A stretch of DNA of 64,000 nucleotides, from contig NZ_MTQD01000002.1 of NCBI RefSeq assembly GCF_001974875.1, positions 248,001-312,000 of the forward strand. Reading direction: 5' to 3'. This DNA comes from Pseudoalteromonas sp. EB27 (GTDB lineage Bacteria > Pseudomonadota > Gammaproteobacteria > Enterobacterales > Alteromonadaceae). Position 1 is the stretch's first letter; every line of letters starts with the position of its first letter. Shown piece after piece: positions 44,052-56,658 of this stretch. The translations under genes were made by a program, and so were the position numbers. The notes below the pieces were generated by a model that was not told the origin of the DNA, did no database searches, and saw nothing but the letters and a program-made list of their open reading frames with translations.

Positions 44052-44847
44052 AGCTGCTTATAAAAAAGTAGCTATGATCGTAGCCGGCTTGCATTTCAAG
44101 TGTAAGCGGGTAGCCTTTTTTATCAGCAATAGCGACTAGGTTTTCTGGCTTAAGTTGCTCTTGTAAAAAGCCATCAGCATCACCCTGACTCACTAACATG
44201 GGTAAGTAATTAGCTTGCTCTGCGCTTTTCATTAACTCGCAGCTGTCATATTGTGACCAAAGCGCTTTATCATTTCCTAAATAACCAGTAAATGCTTTTA
44301 CACCCCAAGGGCATTCAATCGGATTTACAATAGGGCTAAAAGCCGAGGCACTTACAAACGCAGTCGGGTTTTTAAGTGCAACCATTAATGCACCATGCCC
44401 GCCCATAGAGTGACCGCTAATTGCTTTTGTGCTTGTTACCGGAAAATGTTGTTCTATAAGTGCTGGTAACTCACTAACAATATAATCGTACATATTAAAA
44501 TGGGTGTTGTAAGGAGCTTGCGTAGCATTTACGTAAAAGCCAGCACCTTGAGCAAAGTCGTAGCTGTCTTCGTTGGGTACGTTTTCGCCGCGCGGGCTAG
44601 TGTCAGGCGCTACAATAGCAATACCCAGCTCGGCAGCTTTTTTAAATGCGCCGGCTTTTTGCATAAAATTTTCGTCAGTACAAGTTAAACCTGATAGCCA
44701 ATAAAGTACCGGTACTTTATTGGCTTCACTTGCGCCAGGGGGTAAAAACACGGCAAAGCGCATAGTACAATGTGTACTTTGCGAGCTGTGAGTATATTGT
44801 TTATGCCAACCGCCAGACACTTTTACACTTGAAATATTTTCTAACAT
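44005..44847 (-). CDS. fghA: S-formylglutathione hydrolase
   Basis: This 280-residue cytoplasmic esterase hydrolyses S-formylglutathione to formate and glutathione, the second step of glutathione-dependent formaldehyde detoxification. The alpha/beta hydrolase nucleophile is in ISGHSMGGHGAL (Ser about 147), the acid in SQGDADGFL and His in GYDHSYFFI. Length matches FrmB/FghA (about 278). It follows the dehydrogenase gene by 72 bp on the same strand, an operon in the order of the pathway. Confidence 0.96.
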   Translation of the reverse strand: MLENISSVKVSGGWHKQYTHSSQSTHCTMRFAVFLPPGASEANKVPVLYWLSGLTCTDENFMQKAGAFKKAAELGIAIVAPDTSPRGENVPNEDSYDFAQGAGFYVNATQAPYNTHFNMYDYIVSELPALIEQHFPVTSTKAISGHSMGGHGALMVALKNPTAFVSASAFSPIVNPIECPWGVKAFTGYLGNDKALWSQYDSCELMKSAEQANYLPMLVSQGDADGFLQEQLKPENLVAIADKKGYPLTLEMQAGYDHSYFFISSFIDQHLLFHHQFLTA

Positions 44848-44919
44848 ACTTAATCCTTAAAAGCCGTAAACTTAAAAGTATTACGGCTTGTTAATAAGCT
44901 ATTTTACGAATGTCGTTTA

Positions 44920-46062
<1,143 letters not shown>

Positions 46063-46174
46063 CTATTAAAAAATAATTGTAGACCCAATTTGCTTGGGTG
46101 ATGCGCGTATTGTATTTGTTTCTCAAACAATGATAATCTCTGATTTATTAAAACACTTTTACAGTATGGTAATA

Positions 46175-47047
46175 ATGGCACGCTGGGATGGGATAGATGA
46201 GTTTATAGCGGTAGGTGAAGAGAGCAGTTTTACCGCAGCTGCTAAAACGCTAGGGCTTTCGGTTGCGCATATTAGCCGCCACGTTACAGCGCTTGAGCAA
46301 CGTTTAAATACCCAACTTTTAACCCGTACAACCCGTAAAGTCGTTTTGACCAAAGAGGGTGAAGCGTATTTACATCAAATAAAGCATTTACAATATGCTA
46401 TGGATGAAGCAACGCAAGGTCTTGCCACGCACCAAACTACACCAAAGGGTAAAATTAAACTCACGGCTCCGGTTATGTACGGGGAAACGTTCATAATGCC
46501 TTTAGTGAATAACTTTATGTATGACCATCCTGAGGTAGAAGTTGTTGCCACATTAAGCAACGAGCAAGAAAACTTGCTAGAAGGCGGCTTTGATTTAGCA
46601 ATAAGGTTAGGGCATCTAAAAGATTCAAGCTTAAAAGCACGCAGGTTAAGTGCAAGGCGCTTTATTATGTGCGCGGCAACACAGTATTTAACTCGATTTG
46701 GTGAGCCGCATACTTTAGGCGAGCTAAACAGCCATGAATGTTTAATTGGTAATAGTAGCTACTGGCGCGTAAACGAAAATGGGCGCGATAAACACATCAA
46801 AATAGCGGGGCGATTACAGTGCAATAGTGGTTGGGCGCTGGTGGATGGCGCTAAAAAAGGGTTGGGTATTGTACAGTTACCCGATTACTACATTGGCAAC
46901 GAAATTTCCTCAGGGGAACTGGTCCCTATTTTAACAGCTTATCAACCACAGCAAGAAGGGGTGTGGGGCGTGTATCCACCAAGGCAGTTTGTGGCCACAA
47001 ATGTACGCGTTTTACTCGATTATTTAGTTAAAGGGCTTAAAACTTAA
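46175..47047 (+). CDS. LysR-family regulator, divergent from frmA
   Basis: This regulator of about 290 residues has an N-terminal winged HTH (ESSFTAAAKTLGLSVAHISRHV) and a substrate-binding effector domain (about 90-290). The open frame reaches 46094, but the family N-terminus MARWDGIDEFIAV points to the ATG at 46175; ATG 46166 is the alternative. Divergent placement next to frmA-fghA suggests it senses formaldehyde or its adduct. No clear T-N11-A box was picked out in the 130-bp gap. Confidence 0.9.
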   Translation: MARWDGIDEFIAVGEESSFTAAAKTLGLSVAHISRHVTALEQRLNTQLLTRTTRKVVLTKEGEAYLHQIKHLQYAMDEATQGLATHQTTPKGKIKLTAPVMYGETFIMPLVNNFMYDHPEVEVVATLSNEQENLLEGGFDLAIRLGHLKDSSLKARRLSARRFIMCAATQYLTRFGEPHTLGELNSHECLIGNSSYWRVNENGRDKHIKIAGRLQCNSGWALVDGAKKGLGIVQLPDYYIGNEISSGELVPILTAYQPQQEGVWGVYPPRQFVATNVRVLLDYLVKGLKT

Positions 47048-47194
47048 CCACGAGTTAATGGTTAAATACATATTGCTTTAAATATAGCCAAGTATCAGAT
47101 TTTTAAATTATTTCTTACATTTTACGCCATACCCAAAGGCACTTTTTTCGTGCTACTATTGCTCAATACTTTTAGGATAAGTGTTAAAAATAAT

Positions 47195-48412
47195 ATGTTT
47201 CAACCGGTTAGCTTATTTATAGGGCTTAGATACAGTCGCTCCTCTAAGGGAAATGCGTTTATATCCTTTATATCGTTTTTTTCTATTGCCGGTATCGCTA
47301 TTGGTTTAATGGCTTTATTTACGGTCAGCAGTGTAATGAATGGCTTTGAAAATAGCTTAAAAACGAACATGCTAGGGCTTATTCCTCACGTTGAAATAAA
47401 AGCGGAAGCACATACCGCTACACAAATGAATGACTTAAAAACCGATCTCGAACAATCTCCCTATGTTGACCATGTAAGCTTGTATCGCCACGGCGAAGCT
47501 ATTTTACAAACTAATAAAGATTTACACGGCGTGTTACTGCAAGGCCTTTACGACGATAACGGCTCTTTATATAAAATTACCGACAAAATAGTGCAAGGCG
47601 ATTGGAAAACCGTACTTAACAAAAACTACAGTATTGCTATAAGCCGTTATTTGAGTCGTAAATTAGGCGTTAGCGTGGGTGATAAGCTGCGCGTTATTAT
47701 GCCTAATGCTTCAACTTATACACCACTTGGGCGAGTACCTAGCCAGCGTTTATTTAAAGTTGCCGCAATATACGAAACCGGCTCTGAAATCGATATGGCA
47801 CTTGCGTTTACCAGCGGCGCTTCGCTGCAACGCGTGCTTAAGCTCGATAAAAACACCGCCCCTAATTTAAGTATCTCGTTGCACGAACCGTTCGAGCTAG
47901 ATGAATTTATTGAAGCCAGCCAGCGTATTTTAAACGATCATAATTATAGTGATTGGCGCAGTACCCAAGGTACTCTATTTGCAGCCGTTGCTATGGAAAA
48001 GCGCATTATGTCTATGTTGCTTGCCCTCATTGTATTGGTGGCTGTGTTTAATATTGTATCGGCTTTAACCATGATGGTAAGCGAAAAACAAGGCGAGGTA
48101 GCCATACTACAAACGTTAGGTTTGACGCCTTCCCAAGTTCAAAAGGTATTTATGGTGCAAGGCTTATATAACGGTGTAATAGGTACTGCAATAGGTGCGT
48201 TTTTAGGTGTGATATTTAGTTTGTATATAAATGAGTTACTAGCATTAGTAGGTTTAAACTTACTAGCAGGTATAGAGCTTCCGGTAAAATTTGATATTTT
48301 AAGTTTAGTAATAATAGCGTTTGCCAGTATTGCTATGAGCTTTTTAGCTACCTTGTATCCTGCGCGTAAAGCCGCAAAAGTAAAACCAGCAGAGGTATTA
48401 CGTTATGAATGA
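47195..48412 (+). CDS. lolC: Lipoprotein-releasing ABC transporter permease LolC
   Basis: This 405-residue inner-membrane permease extracts outer-membrane lipoproteins from the inner membrane with LolD and LolE. It has an N-terminal helix (about 25-50, ISFISFFSIAGIAIGLMALFTVSSVMNGFE), a large periplasmic domain, and three C-terminal helices ending RKAAKVKPAEVLRYE. The ATG at 47195 is preferred over the upstream in-frame start at 47150 because the family begins MFQPVSLFIGLRY. Its stop overlaps lolD by 8 bp. Confidence 0.93.
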   Translation: MFQPVSLFIGLRYSRSSKGNAFISFISFFSIAGIAIGLMALFTVSSVMNGFENSLKTNMLGLIPHVEIKAEAHTATQMNDLKTDLEQSPYVDHVSLYRHGEAILQTNKDLHGVLLQGLYDDNGSLYKITDKIVQGDWKTVLNKNYSIAISRYLSRKLGVSVGDKLRVIMPNASTYTPLGRVPSQRLFKVAAIYETGSEIDMALAFTSGASLQRVLKLDKNTAPNLSISLHEPFELDEFIEASQRILNDHNYSDWRSTQGTLFAAVAMEKRIMSMLLALIVLVAVFNIVSALTMMVSEKQGEVAILQTLGLTPSQVQKVFMVQGLYNGVIGTAIGAFLGVIFSLYINELLALVGLNLLAGIELPVKFDILSLVIIAFASIAMSFLATLYPARKAAKVKPAEVLRYE

Positions 48413-49103
48413 TTTAGTTATTAGTTGTGAAAATTTAAGTAAAGTTTATCAAGATGGCAGCAACCAAGTTGAAGTATTAAAAGGTGTTGATTTAGCACTT
48501 GAGCAGGGCGAAATGCTCGCGATTGTGGGTAGTTCTGGCTCAGGTAAAAGTACGCTTTTACATATACTTGGCACATTAGATACCGCAAGCTCCGGTAGCG
48601 CTAAAATTAAAAACCAAGAAGTTGCCAAGCTTTCGCGAACAGAGCAAGCCGCATTTAGAAACCAAAATTTAGGGTTTATCTATCAATTTCATCATTTATT
48701 AATGGAGTTTAGCGCGATAGAAAACGTAGCTATGCCATTATTAATTAAAGGTTTAAGTGCAAAAGAGGCCAAAGTACAAGCGCTCGATATGCTCGAAAAA
48801 GTAGGCCTTGCACATCGCAGCTCACATAAACCGTCTGCGCTTTCTGGTGGAGAGCGCCAACGCGTGGCTATTGCCCGTGCACTGGTTACAAAACCTGCGC
48901 TTGTGCTTGCTGATGAACCAACCGGTAATTTAGATAAACAAAACGCGATTAAAATTTACGATTTAATTAACGAGCTAAACCAAAGTTTAAATACAAGTTT
49001 TGTAGTGGTTACACACGATTTAGAGCTTGCCGATAAGCTGGGTAAAATAGCGTATTTAGATGATGGAAAACTAGCTATTAAAGAGTCGCAGTATGTTGCT
49101 TAG
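48405..49103 (+). CDS. lolD: Lipoprotein-releasing ABC transporter ATPase LolD
   Basis: This 232-residue ATP-binding subunit powers lipoprotein release. Walker A is VGSSGSGKSTLLHILG, the signature is ALSGGERQRVAIARALV, Walker B is LVLADEPTGNLD, and the H-loop is VVTHDLEL. The Q-loop GFIYQFHHLLMEFSAIENV is typical of LolD. It overlaps lolC by 8 bp and lolE by 11 bp, so the three are translationally coupled. Confidence 0.97.
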   Translation: MNDLVISCENLSKVYQDGSNQVEVLKGVDLALEQGEMLAIVGSSGSGKSTLLHILGTLDTASSGSAKIKNQEVAKLSRTEQAAFRNQNLGFIYQFHHLLMEFSAIENVAMPLLIKGLSAKEAKVQALDMLEKVGLAHRSSHKPSALSGGERQRVAIARALVTKPALVLADEPTGNLDKQNAIKIYDLINELNQSLNTSFVVVTHDLELADKLGKIAYLDDGKLAIKESQYVA

Positions 49104-50337
49104 TGCATTTTTAAGTAAACGTTTTAGAGCCTACTCGGGCCATAAAGACGAAAAAAACGGCTTTGTTAGTTTTATCGCTAAAGCATCGACTATTGGTATT
49201 TTATTAGGTGTCGCGGTTTTAATTGTGGCGCTGTCTGTAATTAATGGCTTTGAGCAGCAACTAGTACACCGCTTACTAAGTGTTGTACCGCAGATTGAAT
49301 ATGTAGCACCAAGTAGACCCATCGCGAATTGGTCGCAAAAGGTTGAGGATTTACAAACACAACCGCATGTAACAGGGGCTGCGCCATTTATTGCTGTAAA
49401 TGGGATGGCGCAATATAAAAGCCAGTTGAAAGCAGTTGAAATTCGTGGTGTAGAGCCATCGCTCGAGAGTAATGTATCGGCGGTAAACCAGTTTACCAGT
49501 GGTAAATTAGTGAGCCAGTTAGGCTTTGATGACGTTATATTAGGCAAGCAAATAGTAAAACAGTTAGATGCCAAAGTAGGCGACAACATTACGTTACTTA
49601 TTCCGCAAATTAGTCAAAAAGGTCAATCATTATTAGCGCCTAAACGCGTAACACTTAATCTTGCAGGTGTTATAGAAATGGGCGGGCCGATTGATAGTAC
49701 CGCTGCGTTTATACATATTAACAAAGCGCAGCAAGCATTGGGTTACGACGAGACTCAAGTCACAGGGCTGCGATTAAGTGTTGATGATGTATTTTCAGCG
49801 CATCAAATAGCGTTAAAAGTGGGCCAAACTATTGACGACTATGTGTATATTTCTAGTTGGTTTAGAACGCAAGGCAGCCTGTATCAAGATATTCAAATGG
49901 TACGTACCATTGTTTATATTGTGGTGTTTTTAATTATTGCAGTAGCTAGTTTTAATATTGTGTCTTCCTTGGTGATGGAAGTGCGCGAAAAACAAGGCAA
50001 TATTGCTATTTTAAAAACCATGGGCGCGAAAGACAGCACTATTTTAGCCACCTTTGTAATGCAGGGCTTAATGCAAGCATTTGTAGGCGTGGCACTAGGA
50101 ACACTAATTGGAGTGGTATTAGCGCTTAATATAAGTGAGCTTTTTACGTGGATAAGCCAATTATTTGGAGCTAATCCACTTGAGGGTGTTTATTTTATAG
50201 AGTTTTTACCAAGTAAATTAGTACTTGAAGACATTGGTATTACAGTAATTGTTACGTTTGTGCTTGCGATACTTGCAACTATTTATCCTGCATGGCAAGC
50301 AACGCGCGTAGATCCTGCCAAGGTACTAGGTAACTAG
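49093..50337 (+). CDS. lolE: Lipoprotein-releasing ABC transporter permease LolE
   Basis: This 414-residue permease pairs with LolC. The N-terminal helix is TIGILLGVAVLIVALSVINGFEQQL, and the C-terminal end has three helices finishing in PAWQATRVDPAKVLGN. It is related to LolC but distinct, so the organism uses the heterodimeric LolCDE rather than the single LolF permease of some other bacteria. It is the last gene of the operon. Confidence 0.95.
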   Translation: MLLSAFLSKRFRAYSGHKDEKNGFVSFIAKASTIGILLGVAVLIVALSVINGFEQQLVHRLLSVVPQIEYVAPSRPIANWSQKVEDLQTQPHVTGAAPFIAVNGMAQYKSQLKAVEIRGVEPSLESNVSAVNQFTSGKLVSQLGFDDVILGKQIVKQLDAKVGDNITLLIPQISQKGQSLLAPKRVTLNLAGVIEMGGPIDSTAAFIHINKAQQALGYDETQVTGLRLSVDDVFSAHQIALKVGQTIDDYVYISSWFRTQGSLYQDIQMVRTIVYIVVFLIIAVASFNIVSSLVMEVREKQGNIAILKTMGAKDSTILATFVMQGLMQAFVGVALGTLIGVVLALNISELFTWISQLFGANPLEGVYFIEFLPSKLVLEDIGITVIVTFVLAILATIYPAWQATRVDPAKVLGN

Positions 50338-50454
50338 GTATATGAAGCTTAAATAAAAATTAATAGGGTGGTATTAGTAAACCTGTTAAACTAGGTGCTT
50401 ATTTAAAATTAAGCAATAACCGCTTGGTTGCTATACCTCACTTTGGGATTTACT

Positions 50455-50928
50455 TTGACTAATAACGATATTTTACGCCGCATTCGCTACACTTTTAACT
50501 TAACTGATACTGCTATGGTCAATGTTTTTGCATCAGCAGAGCATGCTGTTACCAAAGAGCAAGTAATTGCATGGTTAACTAAAGAAGGTGAAGAGGCTTT
50601 TACCCCAATAAGTGATACTGAGTTTGCTAGCTTTTTAAATGGGTTTATTAATACCCAACGTGGCAAACGCGAAGGTGAGCAGCCAGAGCCTGAGAAAAAG
50701 CTAAATAACAATATTATTTTTATGAAGCTACGTATTGCTTTAAACCTGAAAGCAGAAGATGTTATAGCAACACTTGCACTTGTTGATTTTGATTTAAGTA
50801 AACATGAGTTAAGTGCGTTTTCTCGAAAAGTAGATAACAAACATTACCGTGTTTGTAACGATCAAATATTACGCTTGTTTTTAACCGGCGTACAAAAGCA
50901 GCACCGCCCAGAAGAGTCTGCTGAGTAA
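50455..50928 (+). CDS. DUF1456 family protein (YehS-like)
   Basis: This protein of about 157 residues has two DUF1456 repeats (NNDILRRIRYTFNLTD at about 3-18 and NNNIIFMKLRIALNLK at about 92-107). It shares the layout of E. coli YehS (156). The start is taken as the TTG at 50455 because the family begins with xNNDILRRIRY and GGGAT lies 7-11 nt upstream; the frame opens at another TTG at 50428. The function is unknown. It is 117 bp after lolE. Confidence 0.87.
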   Translation: MTNNDILRRIRYTFNLTDTAMVNVFASAEHAVTKEQVIAWLTKEGEEAFTPISDTEFASFLNGFINTQRGKREGEQPEPEKKLNNNIIFMKLRIALNLKAEDVIATLALVDFDLSKHELSAFSRKVDNKHYRVCNDQILRLFLTGVQKQHRPEESAE

Positions 50929-52663
<1,735 letters not shown>

Positions 52664-52808
52664 AAAATACGATTGAGTGCCAAATTTAGCCATAAATTTA
52701 TATCTAATTGTGGCTAGATTTAGTTATAAAAGTGATTAGTTAATTATAACTCTATAAAGCTGAGCTATAACAGCGTAGGATCAACTTACTTTCGAATGAA
52801 AAATAGGT

Positions 52809-54191
52809 TTGCACCTTAGTGCATTAACACAAAAATTTATGCAAACAACTGCAAAAGCATCACTTCCAAACGCCTTACTTATTTCTATTAGCACACCACA
52901 GTTTAAAGGAGACGAAGCTACAGAGTCGCTTGCAGAACTTGCGCGCTTGGTGACTACTTTAGGGTTTAAAGTAGTAGGTACTCAATCGCAAAAGCAAAGT
53001 TCTACCCAAAAGGTTAATGTACTTGGCTCAGGCAAACTAGCAGAAATAGCGCACCTTACCGGTAATAAAGGGTCTGCTGCAGATGAGCAAGAAGATGAAA
53101 ATGTTCTTGATGACGATCCATTATCTGACATGCCGTCAGAAATCCCATCAGACGATTTAGATTTTGCGTGTGCCGATGTTGTAGTATTTGATTGCGATCT
53201 AACGCCTTCTCAGCTACGTAATGTTGAGAACCAATTAGGTGTAGAAGTATTTGACCGCACAGGCATAATCATTGAAATATTTAGCCGCCATGCGCGAACT
53301 AAAACAGCAAAATTACAAGTTGAAATTGCTCGCCTTAATTATGTCGCGCCACGACTTCGTGAAACATCAACAGGTGATAAAGAACGCCAAATGGGTAAAG
53401 GGGCGGGTGAAACCACCCTTGAGCTAAATCGCCGTAAGGTGCGCGATCAATTAGCAGAATTAAAGCGTGAGCTTGTTAGTGTTCAAGATGTAATGATGGA
53501 CAGACGAACGCAGCGCTCTGAGCTATTTTCAGTAGCTTTAATTGGTTATACCAATGCTGGTAAGTCATCAATGATGCGTGCAATTACAGGCAGTGATGTG
53601 GAAGGCGAAAACAAACTTTTTGCTACGCTAGATACTACAGTTCGTGCGTTATATCCCATTACACAGCCTCGTATACTCGTATCTGATACAGTTGGTTTTA
53701 TTAAAAAGTTACCACACGATTTGGTTGCTTCGTTTCACTCAACACTCGCTGAAGCACATGATGCGTCGCTACTTTTGTATGTGGTTGATGCATCAGACCC
53801 TTCTTTTCGTTCACAGCTTGAAGTAGTACATAAAGTACTGGCAGAAGTTGGTGTGGAAGGCAGCAAAAAATTATTAGTGCTGAATAAATCAGACCAATTA
53901 AGTACTGAGCAGCAGCAATCGCTAATGGATGAGTTTCCTGATGCAATGATGACCTCTACGCGTAACCCTGATGATATAAGTAAACTGCATAAATATATTG
54001 TTGATATTGCTCAAGAAGACATGATTGAAGAAGAGATTGTTATACCGTACATAGCCAAAGGTATCGTGGGCGAAATTCGATCGAGTATGAGTGTTGTTAA
54101 AGAAGAATATGAATACAGCCATATTAAATTAACAGTACGCTCAAGTGCGATTGATTTAGAGCGTTTAAAAAAGAGAATGTTGGATTTATAA
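52809..54191 (+). CDS. hflX: HflX-like GTPase (likely a second HflX paralogue)
   Basis: This ribosome-associated GTPase family protein has about 460 residues. The N-terminal HflX domain (about 20-240; QKVNVLGSGKLAEIA, LTPSQLRNVENQLGVEVFDRTGIIIEIF) is followed by a coiled-coil and a Ras-like GTPase: P-loop GYTNAGKSSMMRAITG, switch FATLDTTVRALYP, DTVGFIKKLPHDL and NKSD. HflX splits stalled ribosomes after heat stress. An acidic insertion (about residues 90-120, rich in Asp/Glu) is not in E. coli HflX (426). It is not beside hfq, so it may be the stand-alone paralogue. The start is uncertain: TTG 52809 or ATG 52839. Confidence 0.88.
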   Translation: MHLSALTQKFMQTTAKASLPNALLISISTPQFKGDEATESLAELARLVTTLGFKVVGTQSQKQSSTQKVNVLGSGKLAEIAHLTGNKGSAADEQEDENVLDDDPLSDMPSEIPSDDLDFACADVVVFDCDLTPSQLRNVENQLGVEVFDRTGIIIEIFSRHARTKTAKLQVEIARLNYVAPRLRETSTGDKERQMGKGAGETTLELNRRKVRDQLAELKRELVSVQDVMMDRRTQRSELFSVALIGYTNAGKSSMMRAITGSDVEGENKLFATLDTTVRALYPITQPRILVSDTVGFIKKLPHDLVASFHSTLAEAHDASLLLYVVDASDPSFRSQLEVVHKVLAEVGVEGSKKLLVLNKSDQLSTEQQQSLMDEFPDAMMTSTRNPDDISKLHKYIVDIAQEDMIEEEIVIPYIAKGIVGEIRSSMSVVKEEYEYSHIKLTVRSSAIDLERLKKRMLDL

Positions 54192-54205
54192 TAAATTCAA
54201 AACAT

Positions 54206-54235
54206 AAAAAGCACAGCCAATCGGCTGTGCTTTTT
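54206..54235. terminator. Bidirectional terminator between hflX and acyl-CoA synthetase
   Basis: GCACAGCC and GGCTGTGC pair around AATC, with five A before and five T after, so it can end both the hflX and the convergent minus-strand transcript. Confidence 0.93.
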
Positions 54236-54292
54236 AATAGTTGCTTGAGGTAGATTTATTATTCGCAATACAGGTTTTCCATAGAAGAGAAA

Positions 54293-56026
54293 TTAAGAGA
54301 AAGCCTTATCGCTTAGCTCTTCTTGCATTTGCTCTCGCATTTTAAATTTTTGCAGTTTACCTGTTACTGTCATTGGGTAGTTTTCTACAAAACGGATATG
54401 TCGTGGCATTTTAAAGTAGGCTAGTTTGTCTTTCAAAAACTCACGAACTGCTTGCTCATCCAGCACTGCATCTTCTTTTGGTTGGATCCAAGCGCACACT
54501 TCCTCGCCATACTTTTCATCTGTTATACCAAATATGGCTGCATCTTGAATGCCTGGGTAGGTGTAAAGCACTTCTTCTATTTCGCGCGGATAAATGTTTT
54601 CGCCGCCGCGAATAATCATATCCTTAATACGCCCGACTATAGTGACAAACCCTTCAGTATCCATAACACCTAAATCACCAGAGTGCAGCCAACCGCTGTC
54701 ATCTATTGTGGCTTTTGTTTTAGATTCGTCATTCCAATAGCAGCGCATTATACCTGCACCTTTACTACACACTTCGCCAGGTTGACCAATTTGTTGAATG
54801 TTACCCAACTCGTCAATAATTTTAACCTCGGTATGTGCAAGCGCACGGCCAACAGTCGTTACTTGGCGCTCTATTGAAGAGTCTGTTTCGGTAATGTTGT
54901 TTATGGGGCTGCACTCAGTTTGTCCGTAAGCAATGAGCACTTGATGCATGTTCATTTGTGTTTGTACTTTTCGCATTACTTGCTCAGGGCACGTTGAACC
55001 GGCCATTACACCCGTGCGTAAAGTACTTAAGTCATAATCGTTAAAATTACTTAGTTCAAGCTCAGTAATAAACATAGTTGGTACCCCATGCAGCGCTGTG
55101 CAGCCTTCTTGTTGCACTACATCAAGGGTTGTTTTTGCATCAAACGAATCACCTGGGTAAATGGCTGCAGCACCCTTACTTACACATAATAAGCTACCTA
55201 GTACCATAGCAAAGCAATGATACAGCGGGATCGGAATGCATAACTTGTCATTGCTTGTAAAATGCATGGATTCGGCGACGAATAGCGCATTATTTAAAAT
55301 ATTTTTATGAGTGAGCGTTGCGCCTTTTGGGTTGCCTGTCGTGCCTGATGTAAATTGTATATTGATGTCTTGCTCAGCATTTAAGTGCGCACCTATTGCT
55401 TTTAATTCACGCTCATGTGCTGCTGTTGGCAAGTTAATAACATCATTAAAAGAATGCATACCAGGAGATGCTTCATCGCCAATGCGGACTATATTTTTAA
55501 GAGTGGGCAGTGCTTTTAAATTAAGTGTGTCTTTATCGCAAGTTGCAAGTTCTGGCGCTAAACAATTAAGCATTTCTATATAATCACTGCCTTTGAAGTT
55601 TGATGCTGTAATTAAGGTGGAGCATTCAACACTATTTAAGGCGTATTGTAATTCGTTAGGGCGATATGCAGGGTTAATACACACCATTATTGCGCCAATT
55701 TTAGCTGTTGCGAATTGGGTTAAGCACCACTCAATATTATTAGGAGACCAAATACCAACACGTTCGCCTGGTTTCACGCCAAGTGCCAGCAACCCCATAG
55801 CGAGTTGATTAACTTCTTTTTGAAATTCCTTATACGTTAAACGAATACCCTGATGATGAACTACAACAGCTAACGCCTCTGGGTTTTTGTCGACAATAAA
55901 GTCAAAGTACTCGCCAATGGTTGAATTTGTTAAAGGTGTGCTTTGTATACCTTTAAAATAGCTTTGCGATAACGGTAAGTGATTTATTTGTTCTACTTCT
56001 TTTACCGCAATAGTGTGTGTGTGCAT
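54293..56026 (-). CDS. AMP-binding acyl-CoA synthetase (ACSF2-like)
   Basis: This ligase of about 577 residues activates a fatty or other carboxylic acid to its CoA thioester through an acyl-adenylate. Signature motifs are INIQFTSGTTGNPKGATLTH (P-loop), YGQTECSP, YWNDESKTKATIDDSGWLHSGDLG and GRIKDMIIRGGENIYPREIEE, then the C-terminal Lys in MTVTGKLQKFKM. The ATG at 56024-56026 has GGAGAG just upstream, so it is preferred over the ATG at 56038. The chain length preferred is not readable; similarity is to medium-chain ACSF2-type enzymes. It appears monocistronic. Confidence 0.93.
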   Translation of the reverse strand: MHTHTIAVKEVEQINHLPLSQSYFKGIQSTPLTNSTIGEYFDFIVDKNPEALAVVVHHQGIRLTYKEFQKEVNQLAMGLLALGVKPGERVGIWSPNNIEWCLTQFATAKIGAIMVCINPAYRPNELQYALNSVECSTLITASNFKGSDYIEMLNCLAPELATCDKDTLNLKALPTLKNIVRIGDEASPGMHSFNDVINLPTAAHERELKAIGAHLNAEQDINIQFTSGTTGNPKGATLTHKNILNNALFVAESMHFTSNDKLCIPIPLYHCFAMVLGSLLCVSKGAAAIYPGDSFDAKTTLDVVQQEGCTALHGVPTMFITELELSNFNDYDLSTLRTGVMAGSTCPEQVMRKVQTQMNMHQVLIAYGQTECSPINNITETDSSIERQVTTVGRALAHTEVKIIDELGNIQQIGQPGEVCSKGAGIMRCYWNDESKTKATIDDSGWLHSGDLGVMDTEGFVTIVGRIKDMIIRGGENIYPREIEEVLYTYPGIQDAAIFGITDEKYGEEVCAWIQPKEDAVLDEQAVREFLKDKLAYFKMPRHIRFVENYPMTVTGKLQKFKMREQMQEELSDKAFS

Positions 56027-56160
56027 TGCTCTCTCCATGAAAATGTGTGTGAGTTATGTAAACTACAAAGTTAAAATAAACACATATTGTCGACAAAGAG
56101 AAGTGCAGTTAGACTAATGTATTATTAGATTAATAAAAGCTAATACTACTTTTTAGACAC

Positions 56161-56197
56161 AAAAAAACGCGTCTTACAATGTAAGTACGCGTTTTTT
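56161..56197 (-). terminator. Terminator of the DUF3010 gene
   Basis: AAAAAACGCG and CGCGTTTTTT, with CTTAC/GTAAG inside, form a long stem around AAT. The minus-strand read ends in T6. Confidence 0.9.
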
Positions 56198-56211
56198 AAC
56201 GAGTAATGAGT

Positions 56212-56658
56212 TTACATTTCGTCGCTGCGGTATGTTTTTTTCATGATGTAAACGTAAGCGTTTACAAATGCATTTTCTTGGTACTTTTTAAGGCCTGTTT
56301 CTTCAAAATCAATAGGGATAGGATTACGCTTTACCTGTTCTTTAATTTCAGTTGTGGTAAACAAACGTACATCTAAATTGTCGATTAATTGAATCGCAGT
56401 TTCCATTTTGAATCCCTTCGCGCTGCCAGCAAATTTACCTTTAGGCTGACGCTCACGGATTGCAACAGAATCAATTTGGTAATCTTGCATTAGTTTTGCA
56501 AAATCGAATTGAAATTTACGCATTACTTCAGTGTCGTTACCGTTACCTAAGGTAAAGCGTGTTTGGCGCACATCGCGAATATCAAATACGTCATTATCTT
56601 TACTTAAAATACAAAGTAGTACATCACTACCGGTAATTTCTACACCACATGTTCTCAT
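56212..56658 (-). CDS. DUF3010 family protein
   Basis: This 148-residue cytoplasmic protein has the N-terminus RTCGVEITGSDVLLCIL followed by QIDSVAIRERQPKGKFAGSAKGFKMETAIQL. The beta-rich start with an early acidic residue resembles the RNase H-like fold of RuvC/YqgF nucleases, but the full catalytic set is not assured. The function is unknown. It is divergent from thrS, 355 bp away. Confidence 0.85.
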   Translation of the reverse strand: MRTCGVEITGSDVLLCILSKDNDVFDIRDVRQTRFTLGNGNDTEVMRKFQFDFAKLMQDYQIDSVAIRERQPKGKFAGSAKGFKMETAIQLIDNLDVRLFTTTEIKEQVKRNPIPIDFEETGLKKYQENAFVNAYVYIMKKTYRSDEM

